The notes beneath the pieces were generated by a model that saw nothing but the letters and a program-made list of their open reading frames with translations, did no database searches and was not told the DNA's origin. Below are positions 9,970 to 40,366 of a DNA stretch of 64,000 bases, piece after piece; position 1 is the stretch's first letter, and every line of letters begins with the position of its first letter. Both the position numbers and the translations under genes were made by a program. Origin of the DNA: Lumbricus terrestris (Eukaryota > Annelida > Clitellata > Crassiclitellata > Lumbricidae); contig OX457036.1 of assembly GCA_949752735.1 (NCBI GenBank), forward strand, positions 14,637,516 to 14,701,515, in the 5' to 3' direction.

Positions 9970-10291
9970 CAAGGGCGGATACATAAATTTTCGAAGGGGG
10001 GGAAATTTTCGGTCTTGGGAACAGAGAGAAAATTTCGTCTTCGTCGCCGAAAAATCTGATGGCTTTTTTTAGTCATTCGTCCAATTTCCAAGAAAAAAAA
10101 TGCCGTTTTAGCCGCAACAATAGTTGACAACCTTTTGCCATTTTGGATGGAGTCATGATGGCCTCTCTAGTAGCCTGCTTTTCTCTCCCGCTGCATTGAG
10201 TTAATGACTTGTTGAAACCAAATGGGGGGCCACGTTCCATGCAGTTTTTAAATTGGGGGTCATGGCCGGATTGCCCCTAGATCCGCCCCTG
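9970..10291. mobile_element. hAT-type MITE (CAGGGGCGGAT ends)
   Basis: The left end CAAGGGCGGATAC and the right end (complement CAGGGGCGGATCTAGG) form short inverted repeats of a type common in non-autonomous hAT elements. There is no coding capacity. The flanks ATATATAT and ATATAGCC agree only partly as an 8-bp duplication, perhaps eroded by the AT repeat and the neighbouring LTR insertion. Confidence 0.6.
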
Positions 10292-11344
10292 ATATAGCCT
10301 ATATATAATTATATATATATCATTTTATACATATATATATAGTATCATTTAAAAAATATATATATATAGTGCTCTATCAAATGTCTCGGCAAGATAAAGC
10401 CACTGGAAAAAATACTTCGAACGGTTGAGCAAGCCCGTTAGTTGTTCTTACAAACCGATTATTTGCACGTGCAAGTCTGTAAGTTTTTTTAAATGCGGTG
10501 AACTGAAAAAATAGCCATCAGAAAATGCCGGGAAAGTCCGAAGATCAAAGGACAGTGATGCGGGGGTACTAAATGTTTATATGCTCTATTATAGACGATC
10601 CGGTCAACAATAAATAATAAATTTTAGAAAAAAAAAACTGCTGTGTAGTTCTACAGCTAAGCGTTGGATGCACCTGTATAATAAATTGCATAGATAGATC
10701 ATCATTAAATTAAATTACTTTAATTCATTACCTACCAGCATCGTAAAAACCAGCGTCATCGTGAATAAATCATTATGTATATAGTCGCTGCTGCAGCGCT
10801 GTTGTTAACATATATTAGGCAATTATGATAAAGATCATGAAAAAGAGCATAAAAAATGATGACGAATCGTCCAGCCAATCAGACTTCTCTATAAAAACAC
10901 TTGAAAATGTTTGTTTTGCCTAATTGTCGCCAAAGAATACCGGTAGCATATAAAAAATTAATGTTGCTTTAGCTCGTGCTCTGAGGGTAGCATATAAAAT
11001 TATAATAGGTCTATAGGGCCTACATGCAATCTCTTATTTCCCGAAAATAACAGGCAAAACGGTGTAAGTGTAGGTCTAGACTACATTAACACAATTTACA
11101 GTAGGGTTACTTAGCTTATAATTGTGATTGCGTTTGATAGAGTGCATGTTTTTAACCCTTTAATACCGTAGGGTATAGGATTTGCCATACCATTTACTAC
11201 CATCTCGGCATTAAAACATTCTTAGGATAAATTTCTTCGAGTCTTTATTGGGGATGGGGAAATTGTAAGCCATTCGCCGAGAGAATGTATCTCGCTGCAG
11301 TGGGAAGAGGTTACGGAGGACATGAAGTTCGTTTCCTTGAATAG
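10292..11344. other. AT-rich intergenic DNA, no gene seen
   Basis: Short AT dinucleotide runs occur at 10300-10370. A weak TTAA-bounded inverted repeat (TTAACCCTTTAATACCG at 11152, CGGCATTAAAA at 11206) may be a decayed piggyBac-type MITE. No ORF or RNA gene is recognised. Confidence 0.5.
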
Positions 11345-11352
11345 CTCTTAAG

Positions 11353-11519
11353 CAGTGGTGTAGTCCTAAAAAATGAAGTGGGGGGACGCCTGGAAATTGA
11401 AGTGGGGGGACGCCTGGAAAATTGAAGTAGAAACTGTAGCAAAAAGTGCAATCTTGCAAGAATTTTGCAAAAAGTGGGGGGACGGCGTCCCCCCGCGTCC
11501 CCGCCCCACTACACCACTG
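11353..11519. mobile_element. Short hAT-type MITE with exact target duplication
   Basis: This 167-bp element has ends CAGTGGTGTAGTCC and the complement of CAGTGGTGTAGTGGGG, flanked by the exact 8-bp duplication CTCTTAAG at 11345-11352 and 11520-11527. Inside is a roughly 28-bp direct repeat (GAAGTGGGGGGACGCCTGG, twice) and a G/C-run hairpin near 11478-11508. Confidence 0.88.
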
Positions 11520-11734
11520 CTCTTAAGAGCACGGTGTCAACCTCTTGCGCTATAGGCTATAACGATTCTGCCTTACGAGCAATAGAAACTAAGTAGCCCA
11601 GCCACGTAAGAGAGGCATACCCGTAGGCCTACATCATTCTATAGATACAACAGTATATCGATCCTGTAATAGTTTGGAGGTCTTTCATTGAGCACGCGTG
11701 TGCCTTGAGGGTTCTGACGAAATACAGTGTGGCA

Positions 11735-11993
11735 CAGTGGCGTAGCCAGGAATTTATGATGGGGGTTTGGTTTTTTTGCCTGGCCGGGTGCCCTTTCTGA
11801 CACCAACCCAACAGTATTACATTAAATAAAAAGGTAATAAAGTAACAAAGGGAAAAAAGAAAGAAAAACAATTATTACTACAAGCAATTGTTTTGTTTTT
11901 CTTATTTAAGTGGATAAATAACCTTTACAAAAACTTTTTCCTATAGGCCAATGGGGTTTTAACCGCCGAAATCCTCTCTTGTCTACGCTACCG
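11735..11993. mobile_element. Short hAT-type MITE with exact target duplication
   Basis: This 259-bp element begins CAGTGGCGTAGCCAGG and ends in TCTACGCTACCG, an imperfect inverted copy. The exact 8-bp duplication GTGTGGCA lies at 11727-11734 and 11994-12001. It has no coding capacity. GTGGCGTAGC ends are widespread among animal hAT MITEs. Confidence 0.88.
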
Positions 11994-12001
11994 GTGTGGC
12001 A

Positions 12002-12628
12002 GAACCAGAGCAGAGGGTCTTAGGCCTACTGATATGGCCCGTTACAGGTATACGCATACCACTATAGTTTCTCTCCTAAGAGAACTCCCAAGACCTTGAT
12101 GGATGTTGTACGATGTACTTCGGGAATGGATGGATAGGTTGAGACTTGAGAGGGAGCATTTGTGCGTCTGACATTGGCAATTTCGGGCGCTTTACCAGAA
12201 TTGATCCGGAAATTCTTTCCTTTTGAGACCAGTTCGTGATGTGTTGGAGTTAATCCGTCGCAGTAGATAACATTAAGCTTTAGAGTTAGTTCTGGGATTG
12301 AAGAGGGTAGAGGTCAGGTGTTCCTGCCTTGAAATCCGCAGGGCATATATTTTCGATCTATAGATGACTCTGGCGTTGATGGTTATGACATAATGGCAGT
12401 AGATGCAACTCTTTGTAATTCGTAGGTTGTCGAGTTTAACGGCGTTTTAACCTTTCCGGCCCAGTTCCCGCGGGCGCCCTTTGCGTGAGCCACACGTTAA
12501 GCGGAGTTTGTCGGACTTGACTTTATGGTGTGTTACATAAATGCTTCCTCTATATAATTATTCACGAGATAAGATTAGTAGCCCACGAGCATCCATCTGT
12601 AAATGTCCATAGGCCTACCAAGAACTTA
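12002..12628. other. Intergenic DNA, nothing recognised
   Basis: No ORF, RNA gene or repeat is recognised. The LINE below is truncated and its 5' boundary falls somewhere near the right end of this stretch. Confidence 0.4.
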
Positions 12629-14536
12629 TAGCAAGCAAAGGATAAATACATTAAAAAGAGAAATTCAGCTAAAGCAATAAACAGAAAGGCTATAATGAAA
12701 TATGAAGAAAAACTGAGTCAAAATATAAAGATGGACAGCAAAAGTTTCTACAGATACATGAAAAGCAAGCAAAAAAGAAAAGACAAGGTGGGACCACTGA
12801 AAGACAATCTGGGCCAGATTGTTACTGAAAAAGAGGAAACAGCCGAGATGCTCAATAAGTACTTCGGATCAGTTCTCACGAAGGAAGACATAACAAACGT
12901 ACCAGAGCCAAATAAATTGTTCGAAGGCAGCGACGACCAGAAGTTGACAGATGTGTACATATCCAAAGAGGTGGTGATAAAGATGCTGGAAAACCTCAAA
13001 GAAGATAAAACTCCAGGAATCGACGAGATTCACCCAAAGTTCCTGAAAGAAGTGAGATACGAAGTAGGATCCATTCTGGCAGATATATTTAATGAATCGA
13101 TGAAGTCTGGAGTAATTCCCAGAGACTGGAGAGATGCCATCGTCACTCCATTGTTTAAGAAAGGAAATAGGAGTGAGACAAGCAACTACAGACCCATCAG
13201 CCTAACCTGCATAATATGTAAGGTGTTGGAACAAATTGTAAAAAGGAGTATGATTGAACACCTGAAAGAGAATGAACTTATCAACAACAGCCAGCACGGG
13301 TTTATGAAGGGAAGATCCTGCCTAACCAATCTGTTAGATTTCTTCGAGGATGTTTACGACAATCTGGACAAAAACAACTCGGTGGATCTGATCTATCTGG
13401 ACTTCGCAAAGGCTTTCGACAAGGTACCACACAAACGATTAGCCAAGAAGTTGCAGGCATGCGGAATAGAAGGGTGTCTACTGAACTGGGTCACCAACTG
13501 GTTAAAAGGGAGGAGACAACAAGTTCGAGTAACGGGCAAAAACTCAAGCTGGATAGATGTTACAAGTGGAGTACCACAGGGGTCGGTCTTAGGGCCACTG
13601 CTATTTGTAATTTTTATCAATGATATAGATGAAGGAATTGTCTCCAAAATCTCTAAGTTTGCTGACGACACAAAACTATGCGCAAAGGTGAACAACGAGG
13701 AGGAAGCCAACACCCTAAGAAATGATTTGGAAAGACTGTACAAGTGGTCCGAAGACTGGAATATGCTGTTCAATGTAGATAAATGTGCAGTGATGCACAT
13801 GGGAAGAAAGAACATGGGGTTTGAATATGGAATGGGAGACAGGAAATTAAGAACAACAGAGGAGGAAAAAGATCTTGGAGTCATAATACACAAAAGTGCA
13901 AAACCATCAAGACAATGCAGAGAAGCAGCGAACAAAGCAAACAAAGTTCTGGGACACATAAAAAGAACAGTGGTCAGCAGAGAAAAAAACATCATCCTGA
14001 AGTTATTCAAAACTCTAGTCAGACCTCACCTAGAGTACTGTGTTCAGGCATGGAGTCCATACACACAGGAAGACAAGCAGGTGCTCGAAAAGGTGCAACG
14101 TCGAGCAACTAAGATGATAAGAGGTTATGGAACTTTAACATACGAAGAAAGATTGATAAACTGTGGATTGACAACACTGGAAAAGCGAAGATGCAGAGGA
14201 GATTTGATTGAGACTTACAAGCTGATGACACACAAAGAAATAACACCATACTCAAGATTTTTCCAATTGGCTGACAATAGAGGTTTAAGAGGACACCAAT
14301 ATAAAATATTCAGAAAATCCGAGGGTGCCATCAAGCAAAGATTTTTTAGCAGCAGAACAGTGAAGGCCTGGAACGAGCTGAGCGAAGAGACAGTGTCGGT
14401 GGAGACACTTATAAACTTCAAGGCCAAGCTAGGGCAAATAGGTTTTTAAAACATTGTAAAAGTGGTGGTTCTCACACAGATCACGAGTCTTCTGAACCAC
14501 CGTAAACCCTGTTATATTATATTATATTATATTATA
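12629..14536 (+). mobile_element. 5'-truncated non-LTR retrotransposon (CR1-like LINE)
   Basis: The element contains one long reverse transcriptase ORF, a short 3' UTR and a terminal (TTATA)n tail at about 14509-14536, the kind of simple 3' repeat used by LINEs. LINE-like coding (D-K-Y-I-K-K then the ORF) is still readable upstream of the first ATG back to a TAG near 12630. The endonuclease region is missing, as expected from 5' truncation on insertion. Confidence 0.88.
12695..14449 (+). CDS. LINE reverse transcriptase (ORF2 C-terminal part, no endonuclease)
   Basis: This 584-codon uninterrupted ORF would copy its RNA at a nicked target. Visible motifs in order are SNYRPISLT (fingers, near residue 165), QHGFMKGRSCLTNLLDF (about 203), YLDFAKAFDKVPH with catalytic D236, GVPQGSVLGPLLF (about 292), and FADD at 322-325, the catalytic Asp pair. 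The C-terminal part has the LINE pattern RPHLEYCVQAWSPY and VQRRATKMI. Motif wording is closest to CR1/L2-group elements. The N-terminal APE endonuclease of a complete ORF2 (about 900 residues) is absent, so it could not nick DNA itself. The first ATG is unlikely to be a native start. Lack of stops over 1.75 kb suggests recent insertion. Confidence 0.92.
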   Translation: MKYEEKLSQNIKMDSKSFYRYMKSKQKRKDKVGPLKDNLGQIVTEKEETAEMLNKYFGSVLTKEDITNVPEPNKLFEGSDDQKLTDVYISKEVVIKMLENLKEDKTPGIDEIHPKFLKEVRYEVGSILADIFNESMKSGVIPRDWRDAIVTPLFKKGNRSETSNYRPISLTCIICKVLEQIVKRSMIEHLKENELINNSQHGFMKGRSCLTNLLDFFEDVYDNLDKNNSVDLIYLDFAKAFDKVPHKRLAKKLQACGIEGCLLNWVTNWLKGRRQQVRVTGKNSSWIDVTSGVPQGSVLGPLLFVIFINDIDEGIVSKISKFADDTKLCAKVNNEEEANTLRNDLERLYKWSEDWNMLFNVDKCAVMHMGRKNMGFEYGMGDRKLRTTEEEKDLGVIIHKSAKPSRQCREAANKANKVLGHIKRTVVSREKNIILKLFKTLVRPHLEYCVQAWSPYTQEDKQVLEKVQRRATKMIRGYGTLTYEERLINCGLTTLEKRRCRGDLIETYKLMTHKEITPYSRFFQLADNRGLRGHQYKIFRKSEGAIKQRFFSSRTVKAWNELSEETVSVETLINFKAKLGQIGF

Positions 14537-14645
14537 GGCCTAGGCGTTGATCTTACCTAACCCAGTTGTAGAAAGATGCAGCCGCGAGTGGTATAGTGTG
14601 AGATAGGCCTACATCATCTTTAGCCTCAGCATATGAGTGAAAGAG

Positions 14646-14796
14646 GTCAACCCAGTGTGAGAATTGTGGAAAAATAACGGGGGGTGGGTTGGACTATGAT
14701 CCACTTGGAATTGAGGTGTAAAAACAGGGGCTCTAAGAAAACCTGGGGGTTGAAACCTCAACACCCCACCCGGCAATTCTCACATTGGGTCAATCC
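14646..14796. repeat. Foldback repeat / small MITE
   Basis: GTCAACCCAGTGTGAGAATTG at 14646-14666 returns as a near-perfect inverted copy at 14774-14794. The interior also pairs partly (GGGGGGTGGG against CCCCACCC). No clear target duplication was found. Confidence 0.7.
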
Positions 14797-16135
14797 TGTC
14801 CCTAGCCTGATAGTTCCAATGGTTTAACAAATTTCTCATCGTTTCCCCTTTTCTACTTTTATATAATTACAATGACTGTATAACACCGTCTTTGTGACCA
14901 TATACACTGATTGATAACAATGATAATGAAGAGCAGGCTACTGCTACTGCTGCCGCTGCTGCTACTGCTGCTGCCGCTGATTTCTGTTTTGCAAGCAAAA
15001 TTCATGAGTGAGTGTGTCCTATTGAAAGCCAAGAAGGAATCTCAAAGGACACGGAAACAGTCCTACGGCGATAATAAGTCCATGGTTTAATTATGAATTT
15101 TTATTTTTCGTTTCAGTTAACTAAAACTATAATTATTTTCGTTGAGGTTTCTGTGAACCTGGGACGGTGGGACGGAGGACAAACCTTAGGCTATTCCTTA
15201 ACTGTGCGAATCCACCTGGTGAATGCAAGTTGCCAAGCGTGTGCGTAATCGTAATCGCCAAATTTCTAAGGCGCTGCTCAAAAGCCAACCGCGGGGCACC
15301 AGCTTATTCACGAGCGCTGCGTTGAGTCAAAAGGGTTGTCCGTAAGAGTAGTCCATGCATGGTGGGTGCAGTGGGGTCGAGTGCGCGCGCGTGTGTGTGT
15401 GGCGCGTTCGACCATGTATAGGCTAGGCCTACTCCCGGTGTATGCTCCGCGTCTTATTGCGAGTTCGCTGCTGTATCTATTTCAGTTGAGAAAATTCACC
15501 CAGGCGGCAGGCCTACTTTAACAGAGTTGGATAAGCCTTGGTTCAATCCGCTGAACTTTTAAGTTATTCTTTATTTAAAGTGAAATTCGAATATGTCGAT
15601 CTGATCGACGTTTGGTTAGAGACTCCTTTCGACCAACCTGCGACGAAATCCAGCCCCACGTAGGCTACTGTCCCATTTGACATCGTCTGCAGCCTCAAAC
15701 AATATATCCAGATCGATTCATTTTCCTCAAAAACATACCATTTTCCCTGCCAAAATAGCTAATGCCCTTTTAAAAAAGTCATTTCGTCTAACCTTATAAC
15801 GCCACCATGGTATGTTCGTGAAGTCTACATGTCCTAACACTTAACGATTGTGGGGACAAATGCATGGACGGTCCCCCTCCCACCACATACATTGAGGGGA
15901 CCGTCTCCCCTTTCCCACTAAGTCTCCGCCCATATAGGGCCTAGTCCTACCTTTATGGGAGGCTGAGAAAATTCACTTTGCAGCCACGTGTTTAATAACA
16001 ACACTTGTTCAATAATAGCAGGGGAAAACGCGGCACCCATATCTTAGATATGTGATCATCTCAAGCCTCACGCGTGTATCAAAATCCTAAACCACTTCTT
16101 TCAGCAGCGAAAAGATCTAGCATTCCGTCATGCTA
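14797..16135. other. Intergenic DNA, no gene recognised
   Basis: It holds a CTG/CTA trinucleotide tract (14938-14980) and a short GC/GT run near 15385-15403. A 61-codon frame at 15336 has no recognisable features. No RNA gene is seen. Confidence 0.45.
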
Positions 16136-16330
16136 GGCTAGTAGGTTTTGATGATGATTTAAACTATTGTAAAATGTCACATAGAAATAAGACCTTCAAA
16201 AACGAAATCCCTTATCACGATTGTGTTAGCAATTAAATGCATTATTAAATTTCATGGTAATATTACGGGTGGGGGGGTGTTCAAAACACCCAAAAACACC
16301 ATGCACCCCTAGCTACGGCCTCGATTAATC
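16136..16330. repeat. Unclassified interspersed repeat, copy 1
   Basis: This stretch shares with 17115-17300 the order GATGATTTAA, then ATTGTAA, GTCACATAGAAATTAG-like, GTGTTCAAA-ACACCCAAAAA and AGCTACGGC. The copies are diverged. The superfamily is not identified. Confidence 0.55.
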
Positions 16331-16384
16331 AGTTAGGATCTTCACCACGCTGTCCGCGTGAATGGCTTTTACGGCTACAACGTA

Positions 16385-16684
16385 GGTCTACGCATAGCTA
16401 TGCAGTGCTGATGATGATGCTCTGCCCGAAGGCAGGTTCATTGGCTTACGCCCCTGGGGATGAGATGAGTGAGGTGGTTTCCCGTTGCCTTCCTCACAGA
16501 CAATGATAGGTAAGCAACTTGCCCAAGGTCGCTCCGCAGGAGCTTGCACCTCTACGTCCCACACGTGCTAGCCCGAGATATCTAAATCTCTAAATGTCAA
16601 CTCCCAACCCGGGGCTTGAACCGCAGTCCGTTGCAACCAACAGACGAATGCAGCTCCCGCTTACCGGTGTAGCTAACTAGGCCA
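16385..16684 (-). mobile_element. tRNA-derived SINE (second family)
   Basis: Read on the minus strand from 16684, it has a tRNA-like head: an A-box-like TAGTTAGCTACACCGG and a B box GGTTCAAGCCCCGG about 60 bases further. A body with GGCAACGGGAAACCACCTC and CTGCCTTCGGGCAGAG follows. Length about 300 bp fits a SINE. Family name not known to me. Confidence 0.6.
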
Positions 16685-17114
16685 GTGCTAGCGACTTCAA
16701 TTTCTTGGTAACGGCATGTGATGGCGTGTGACTACAACTTACCTTGGCGTATGATCTTCTGCCTAGAAGTGGTTCTCAAACTTCTGCAAGCAACGGACTG
16801 GCAATAGTTTGGTCACTTTGGTGAAGCTTGTGGACCGCTAACTTAGATGGGGAGCGCAAAGAAAAGCGACCTGTGTTTTAAAAAGGAATATACTAAGAAG
16901 TAAGAATACAGTAATTAGGAATTCGTTTCAATTATTAAAATGGTTTCAAGGCATCATTAGTAAGTGCATCAACGCAAATTAACACGGAGAGGTTCGGGGG
17001 TGACTTGATATCCACCAGAAACAAATCTATATTTTACATATTGCGGATAGGATTTTATTTCGGAAGGTGTTTACACGAAATTGAGCAAGCCGACAAGCAA
17101 CTGAATCAACGGAC

Positions 17115-17300
17115 TGAGGGGTTTGGAGGATGATTTAATCTATTGTAATAGGTCACATAGAAATTAGAGCTTCAAAATAAAATCCTCTTAGTCCTTACAC
17201 CATGCTTGTGTTTGTAAATTACAGCATCATTACATTCTCATTACAGCATCATTTCAGTTGGGAGTGTTCAAACACCCAAAAATACAACCAGCTACGGCAT
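17115..17300. repeat. Unclassified interspersed repeat, copy 2
   Basis: Diverged copy of 16136-16330; see there for the shared blocks. Confidence 0.55.
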
Positions 17301-17790
17301 TGATTGTGGATTATTTTTCATGTGAACAGTCGATTCATTTTGAGCCTGAATGCTTTGCTTGAACAGGAAACCAGTTAAGAATATTCATCATTCAGGGTCT
17401 AGTGGCCTACTTTGCTCAGAGCAACCACGATATTTCACTGTTCTTTTATTTTAAAAAAACTGTCCATGTTTACGTTTGCTCATTCTGAAATGCATCAAAC
17501 ACATTTGTTCATATTTAGAATTTGATATTATTTCAGAAAATGAAAAAACTACACCCACTTTTCACCAGCAATGCCTCATCAGCGTTTACTTGATTAAATT
17601 TCTCGTTCACCATAGATCACGAGAAAAAAACATAAAAGTGACTGCAACCATAGACGTATTAAGCAAATTCAGAATAAATTGAAATTGTTCGAATGCGCCA
17701 TCTGGCAAATTAAAATAAGGCATCTTAAATTATTTCAAATTTTGAGATAGAAATGTGAACAACTATAATTTCACATAAATAAATTGATAA

Positions 17791-19318
17791 GGCCAAAAAA
17801 AAATAATGTTGTGTTTCCGGTAACAGGGCTCTAAAAAATTGGGTAGGTAGGTCGGAAAATATTTTTATTTTGGTAAAATATTTTTATACAGTGACTGTCC
17901 GAAAAATTATACCCAACTAGTCTTTTTTGCATAAAGGTACACGCTGCAACAAAGTACGTGTTCTAAGCAAGTATAAACTGCCTATTTCCCGACTGTCTGC
18001 ACCTAAAACTACCCTAGAAAACAATTCTATTAATTTCATTTTGACATCTTTTCTGGTAAGATAAAGTGGGAAGGGAAGGGGAAGATGAGTGCAAACAGAA
18101 CATCACTGCTAGGGGTCGTTCCAAATTGGCCGAGCCAGTGACTATAGTTACACCTAGAGGTTGCTAGATTTATTTTCCCTAGTCACCGTTAGAGGTGGCT
18201 CAAGTGAGAATGATAAGGCTAGAGGTTTCTCAAGACTGGCAGCCAGGAAGTAGATAGTCAGGAGGGAAACTCTAATGCAGTGTCCACGCTGTAGTCGGGA
18301 GCGCTTCTGAGTAGTTAGCTTGAAGAGGCGCTATAGAAATCGAGAAATGAATAAAATAAAATGAAACATTCTATTCATTTGAAAAATGTTCTTTTTGGCC
18401 ATGCTAGAGTCGGGAGCCCCTCTGAGTAGTTAACTTGAAAAGGTGCTATATAAATACTTGAATGAATGAATGTTAAATTCTTCACCAAAGGGTGCTCGAA
18501 ATAAAAGGGAACTGCTCAGTGAGCGGAAGAGAGCAGAGTTAGAAGAAGAGAGCACTCTGAGCACAAAAAGGCACAGTAAACACAAGAGCACAGTGAGCAA
18601 AAGAGAACAGAAAGAGGCAGAGAGCAAAGGAGGGCACAGTGATCACAAGAGAGCCTGGTCAGCTTAGGAATAAAGTGAGCACAAATGAACTGTCTTAGGA
18701 CGGCAAAACAGCAAGTTAAACTATACCCGGTAAACTTGCAGCAAACTGTGTATAGCCATCATGTGCTACAGGCTAGATGGCCCTGTACTCAATGCCTGCA
18801 ACGAGCTACCGTGAGAAAACCCTCCTTTCTGATCTATTACTCTCCCCCCCCCATCCACCCCACAACCGCCTGCTTTGTCAAACTGACCGTGGGAAACTAT
18901 TGATTGCTCTAATTAACAGATCATTATATACCTTGAAAGACGACTGTTTACGATCATCGCCTGGCTTAGTGAAGGCTATAATTATGATGTCCCAATTGTA
19001 CATCTCATATACGGGAGGCAATGTCAGTGTAAATAAAAAAATTCCACAAAATTTTCGGAGTTGCGGCAATAAAAGTGAGTCGGTCAGGTTACTGGAAACA
19101 CAACATTAGTTTTTTGGCCCAAGATCCAACTCTATACGGAAGGCAATGCCACTGTATTATGTGAATAAAAAATTTAAAAAAAAATTTTTGTTACAACAAA
19201 TTTTTTTTTTAATAAATTTTTTTTTAAAAATAAAAATATTTTACAAAATTATTTGAGTCGCGGCAATAAAAGAGGGTCGGTCGGGTTACCGGAAACACAA
19301 CATTATTTTTTTTTGGCC
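17791..19318. mobile_element. PIF/Harbinger-like MITE, long form, copy A
   Basis: Terminal repeats GGCCAAAAAAAAATAATGTT and its complement lie between TAA trinucleotides at 17788-17790 and 19319-19321. A 3-bp TWA duplication is the PIF/Harbinger rule. The right end carries the terminal block twice: an inner copy ends GGCC near 19119 and an outer one at 19318. The centre includes a SINE-derived segment and a GAGCAC/AAAGAG-rich tract (18510-18650). There is no transposase. Confidence 0.85.
18268..18470 (+). repeat. SINE tails inside MITE copy A
   Basis: GAAACTCTAATGCAGTGTCCACGC-type sequence, then CGGGAGCGCTTCTGAG and GGCGCTATAG, matches the 3' half of the tRNA-SINE at 31284. A second tail (GGGAGCCCCTCTGAGTAG, GGTGCTATATAAATAC) follows. 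The same arrangement is in copy D. Confidence 0.75.
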
Positions 19319-19321
19319 TAA

Positions 19322-20640
19322 TTGTTTATCTTTAAATCTTCTCCATGAACTGGTGATCGGTACTCGGTGAACTCATGCCCACGGTTAGTGGACCACCACT
19401 TTGTGAACTACTGACCAAGAACAAAATGATTCTCAAGCATATGTGAATCAGCCCCTATAACTGGCTACCCAGTGAAACATGGGTGCCCACACATAGGAGT
19501 ACATGCTCCCCCTGGAAAACTGACATCTCTTTTTAACTACGCCTTCAGGTCTTAACATTTCTTAGCACCAATATACTATAGACACTATATAACGATACTA
19601 ATAATACTAACTATGCTCTGTATATTACGTTTATTTAGGGGTCAATAAATAATTTGAATTTGAATAATACACAAAGTGAAATTTGTATTTAGAACCTCTA
19701 TGAAAAATAACCATGTTCTTAATTTTCTGCTCTGCATTTATCAAGCTCAATTGCTAAAATATATAACAATAACTATTGAGTTTTGCCCATCTTGCAACAA
19801 TACCTGTGGGCTCCCATGCAGTGGAAGCTAATAGTCTGCGTGGTTTCTCATAACTTCGACATAGTTAATTAACAGGGATGCAAGAAAATTAATTAATATC
19901 CAACTAAGCCATCACAAGTCATCTTCATTTCCGAACACATACTAGGTCTTAACCAGTTTTATTACTTCTCAGACTATTACAGTTAAAAATTTCGCTAGTT
20001 TAAAAACATTCTCCACAGAGAATTATTTCTCTAATCATCTACGAAGAGTGTGTTCCAGCGCTTGACATATTATCAGTTACCACAGCTCTGCATTAAGATA
20101 TGTGTTCGCATCATTAGCGTGTAGAACATAGCAGTTGAAAATCGTCGTCAACAAAGACCAAACTCGGCTTTTCAATGCACGTATTAGCTTGTCCGTGCTT
20201 GTATAAAAATTGCCATAAGCAGTAGCAGCAGCCTTGCACAGCTTCAGAGGTAAGGTTTGAATGCCGCATCATTGCTTCATATTTTCCTAAACGCGTTATT
20301 CGGTCGGATGCCTGCGACAGAGTACGTAAATGCGTCTGCAGACAATGGCCGCATTTTTAACAGGAATAAATACCTAAATTTTATTTACTTGTCAGAGCCA
20401 TATATATATATAATTATACATATTGTATAACTATATAAATAATTATATATAGCGGGAACCAGCATCACTGCTAAACAATTATATCCACTTGGCAGGGATT
20501 CTTGGAAGTTTCCTAATTTACCACAAGAACCCCATGTACCAGTATTATATGTATATGAAACGTGACAGACACTGCATCAACATGCATAATATATATATAC
20601 TAAGATTCATGTATATACGTACAAATACATATGTATTATA
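19322..20640. other. Intergenic, downstream of DYRK1; nothing recognised
   Basis: This AT-rich stretch has short TA runs near 20400-20450. A TTTATT (minus-strand AATAAA) at 20378-20384 is a possible distal poly(A) signal. No ORF is supported. Confidence 0.4.
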
Positions 20641-20642
20641 AG

Positions 20643-20662
20643 TTTATTCATAGCAGTTTATT
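20643..20662 (-). promoter_or_regulatory. Candidate poly(A) signals of DYRK1
   Basis: Two AATAAA hexamers on the minus strand (20657-20662 and 20643-20648) lie about 690 bases past the DYRK1 stop. They would give a 3' UTR of about 0.7 kb (20.6-21.35 kb). No cleavage site can be seen from sequence alone. Confidence 0.4.
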
Positions 20663-20820
20663 CAATTGTTGAGGGTGCCAATGACTCAGCTGTTTGCTAA
20701 GCTAGATAACAAAAGTTGAACCAGTTCTGGGTCGCTGGAACAGATATATACCTAAAAATCTGAAAATTTCCATCTAAGTACACCATCAGCTGATATACTA
20801 GAGGTCTGGAATTTCACATT

Positions 20821-20890
20821 ATATATACATATATAATATACATATATTATATATGTATATACATACACACAAAGTACATATAATTATATA
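20821..20890. repeat. TA-rich palindromic tract in putative 3' UTR
   Basis: Alternating ATATATACATATATAATATAC-like sequence could pair with itself. It lies in the inferred DYRK1 3' UTR. Confidence 0.5.
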
Positions 20891-21349
20891 TGTGTATGTG
20901 AGAGTGTGTGTATGACCTAGGTGTGGAGATCATTTGCACCCTAGTCACAAAACGCCCGGCATTAACAAATGATGACACATGTACATAGCCACACAAACTG
21001 ACGTACGTGCACGCACAAACGTACGAATGCACGCACGCAAGCACATCTACGAAGGTGCGCGAACAGTTAAAATATGAACCTAAGCGTCAGTCGTATTTAC
21101 AAAATCGTCAACAATTCACTTTCCGTCTTCTCGCGAACTACAAGTTTCAGAATTACCCCTAGAAGAAAAATTAGCAACAGTTCACACACTCCGATTCCAC
21201 ACGCGCGTGCAAAACTCTCCGCGATTCCAGGCAATTAGCTAACCGCCAATCTCGCACGGCCGCCCGGGGCACGTCAGAGAAGTGTTCGCAACCCGTCCTC
21301 TCCGTTCCCGCCTGGAAAAGAGCCGCCGGAAAGACCCGGTCGGCGCTCG

Positions 21350-40366
<19,017 letters not shown>

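Noticed and set aside
18777..19109. 110-codon frame in MITE copy A, also open in copy D (57694-58026)
   Set aside because: The two frames differ at about ten residues, and amino-acid changes seem to outnumber silent ones. Shared openness follows from the copies being similar; no known domain.
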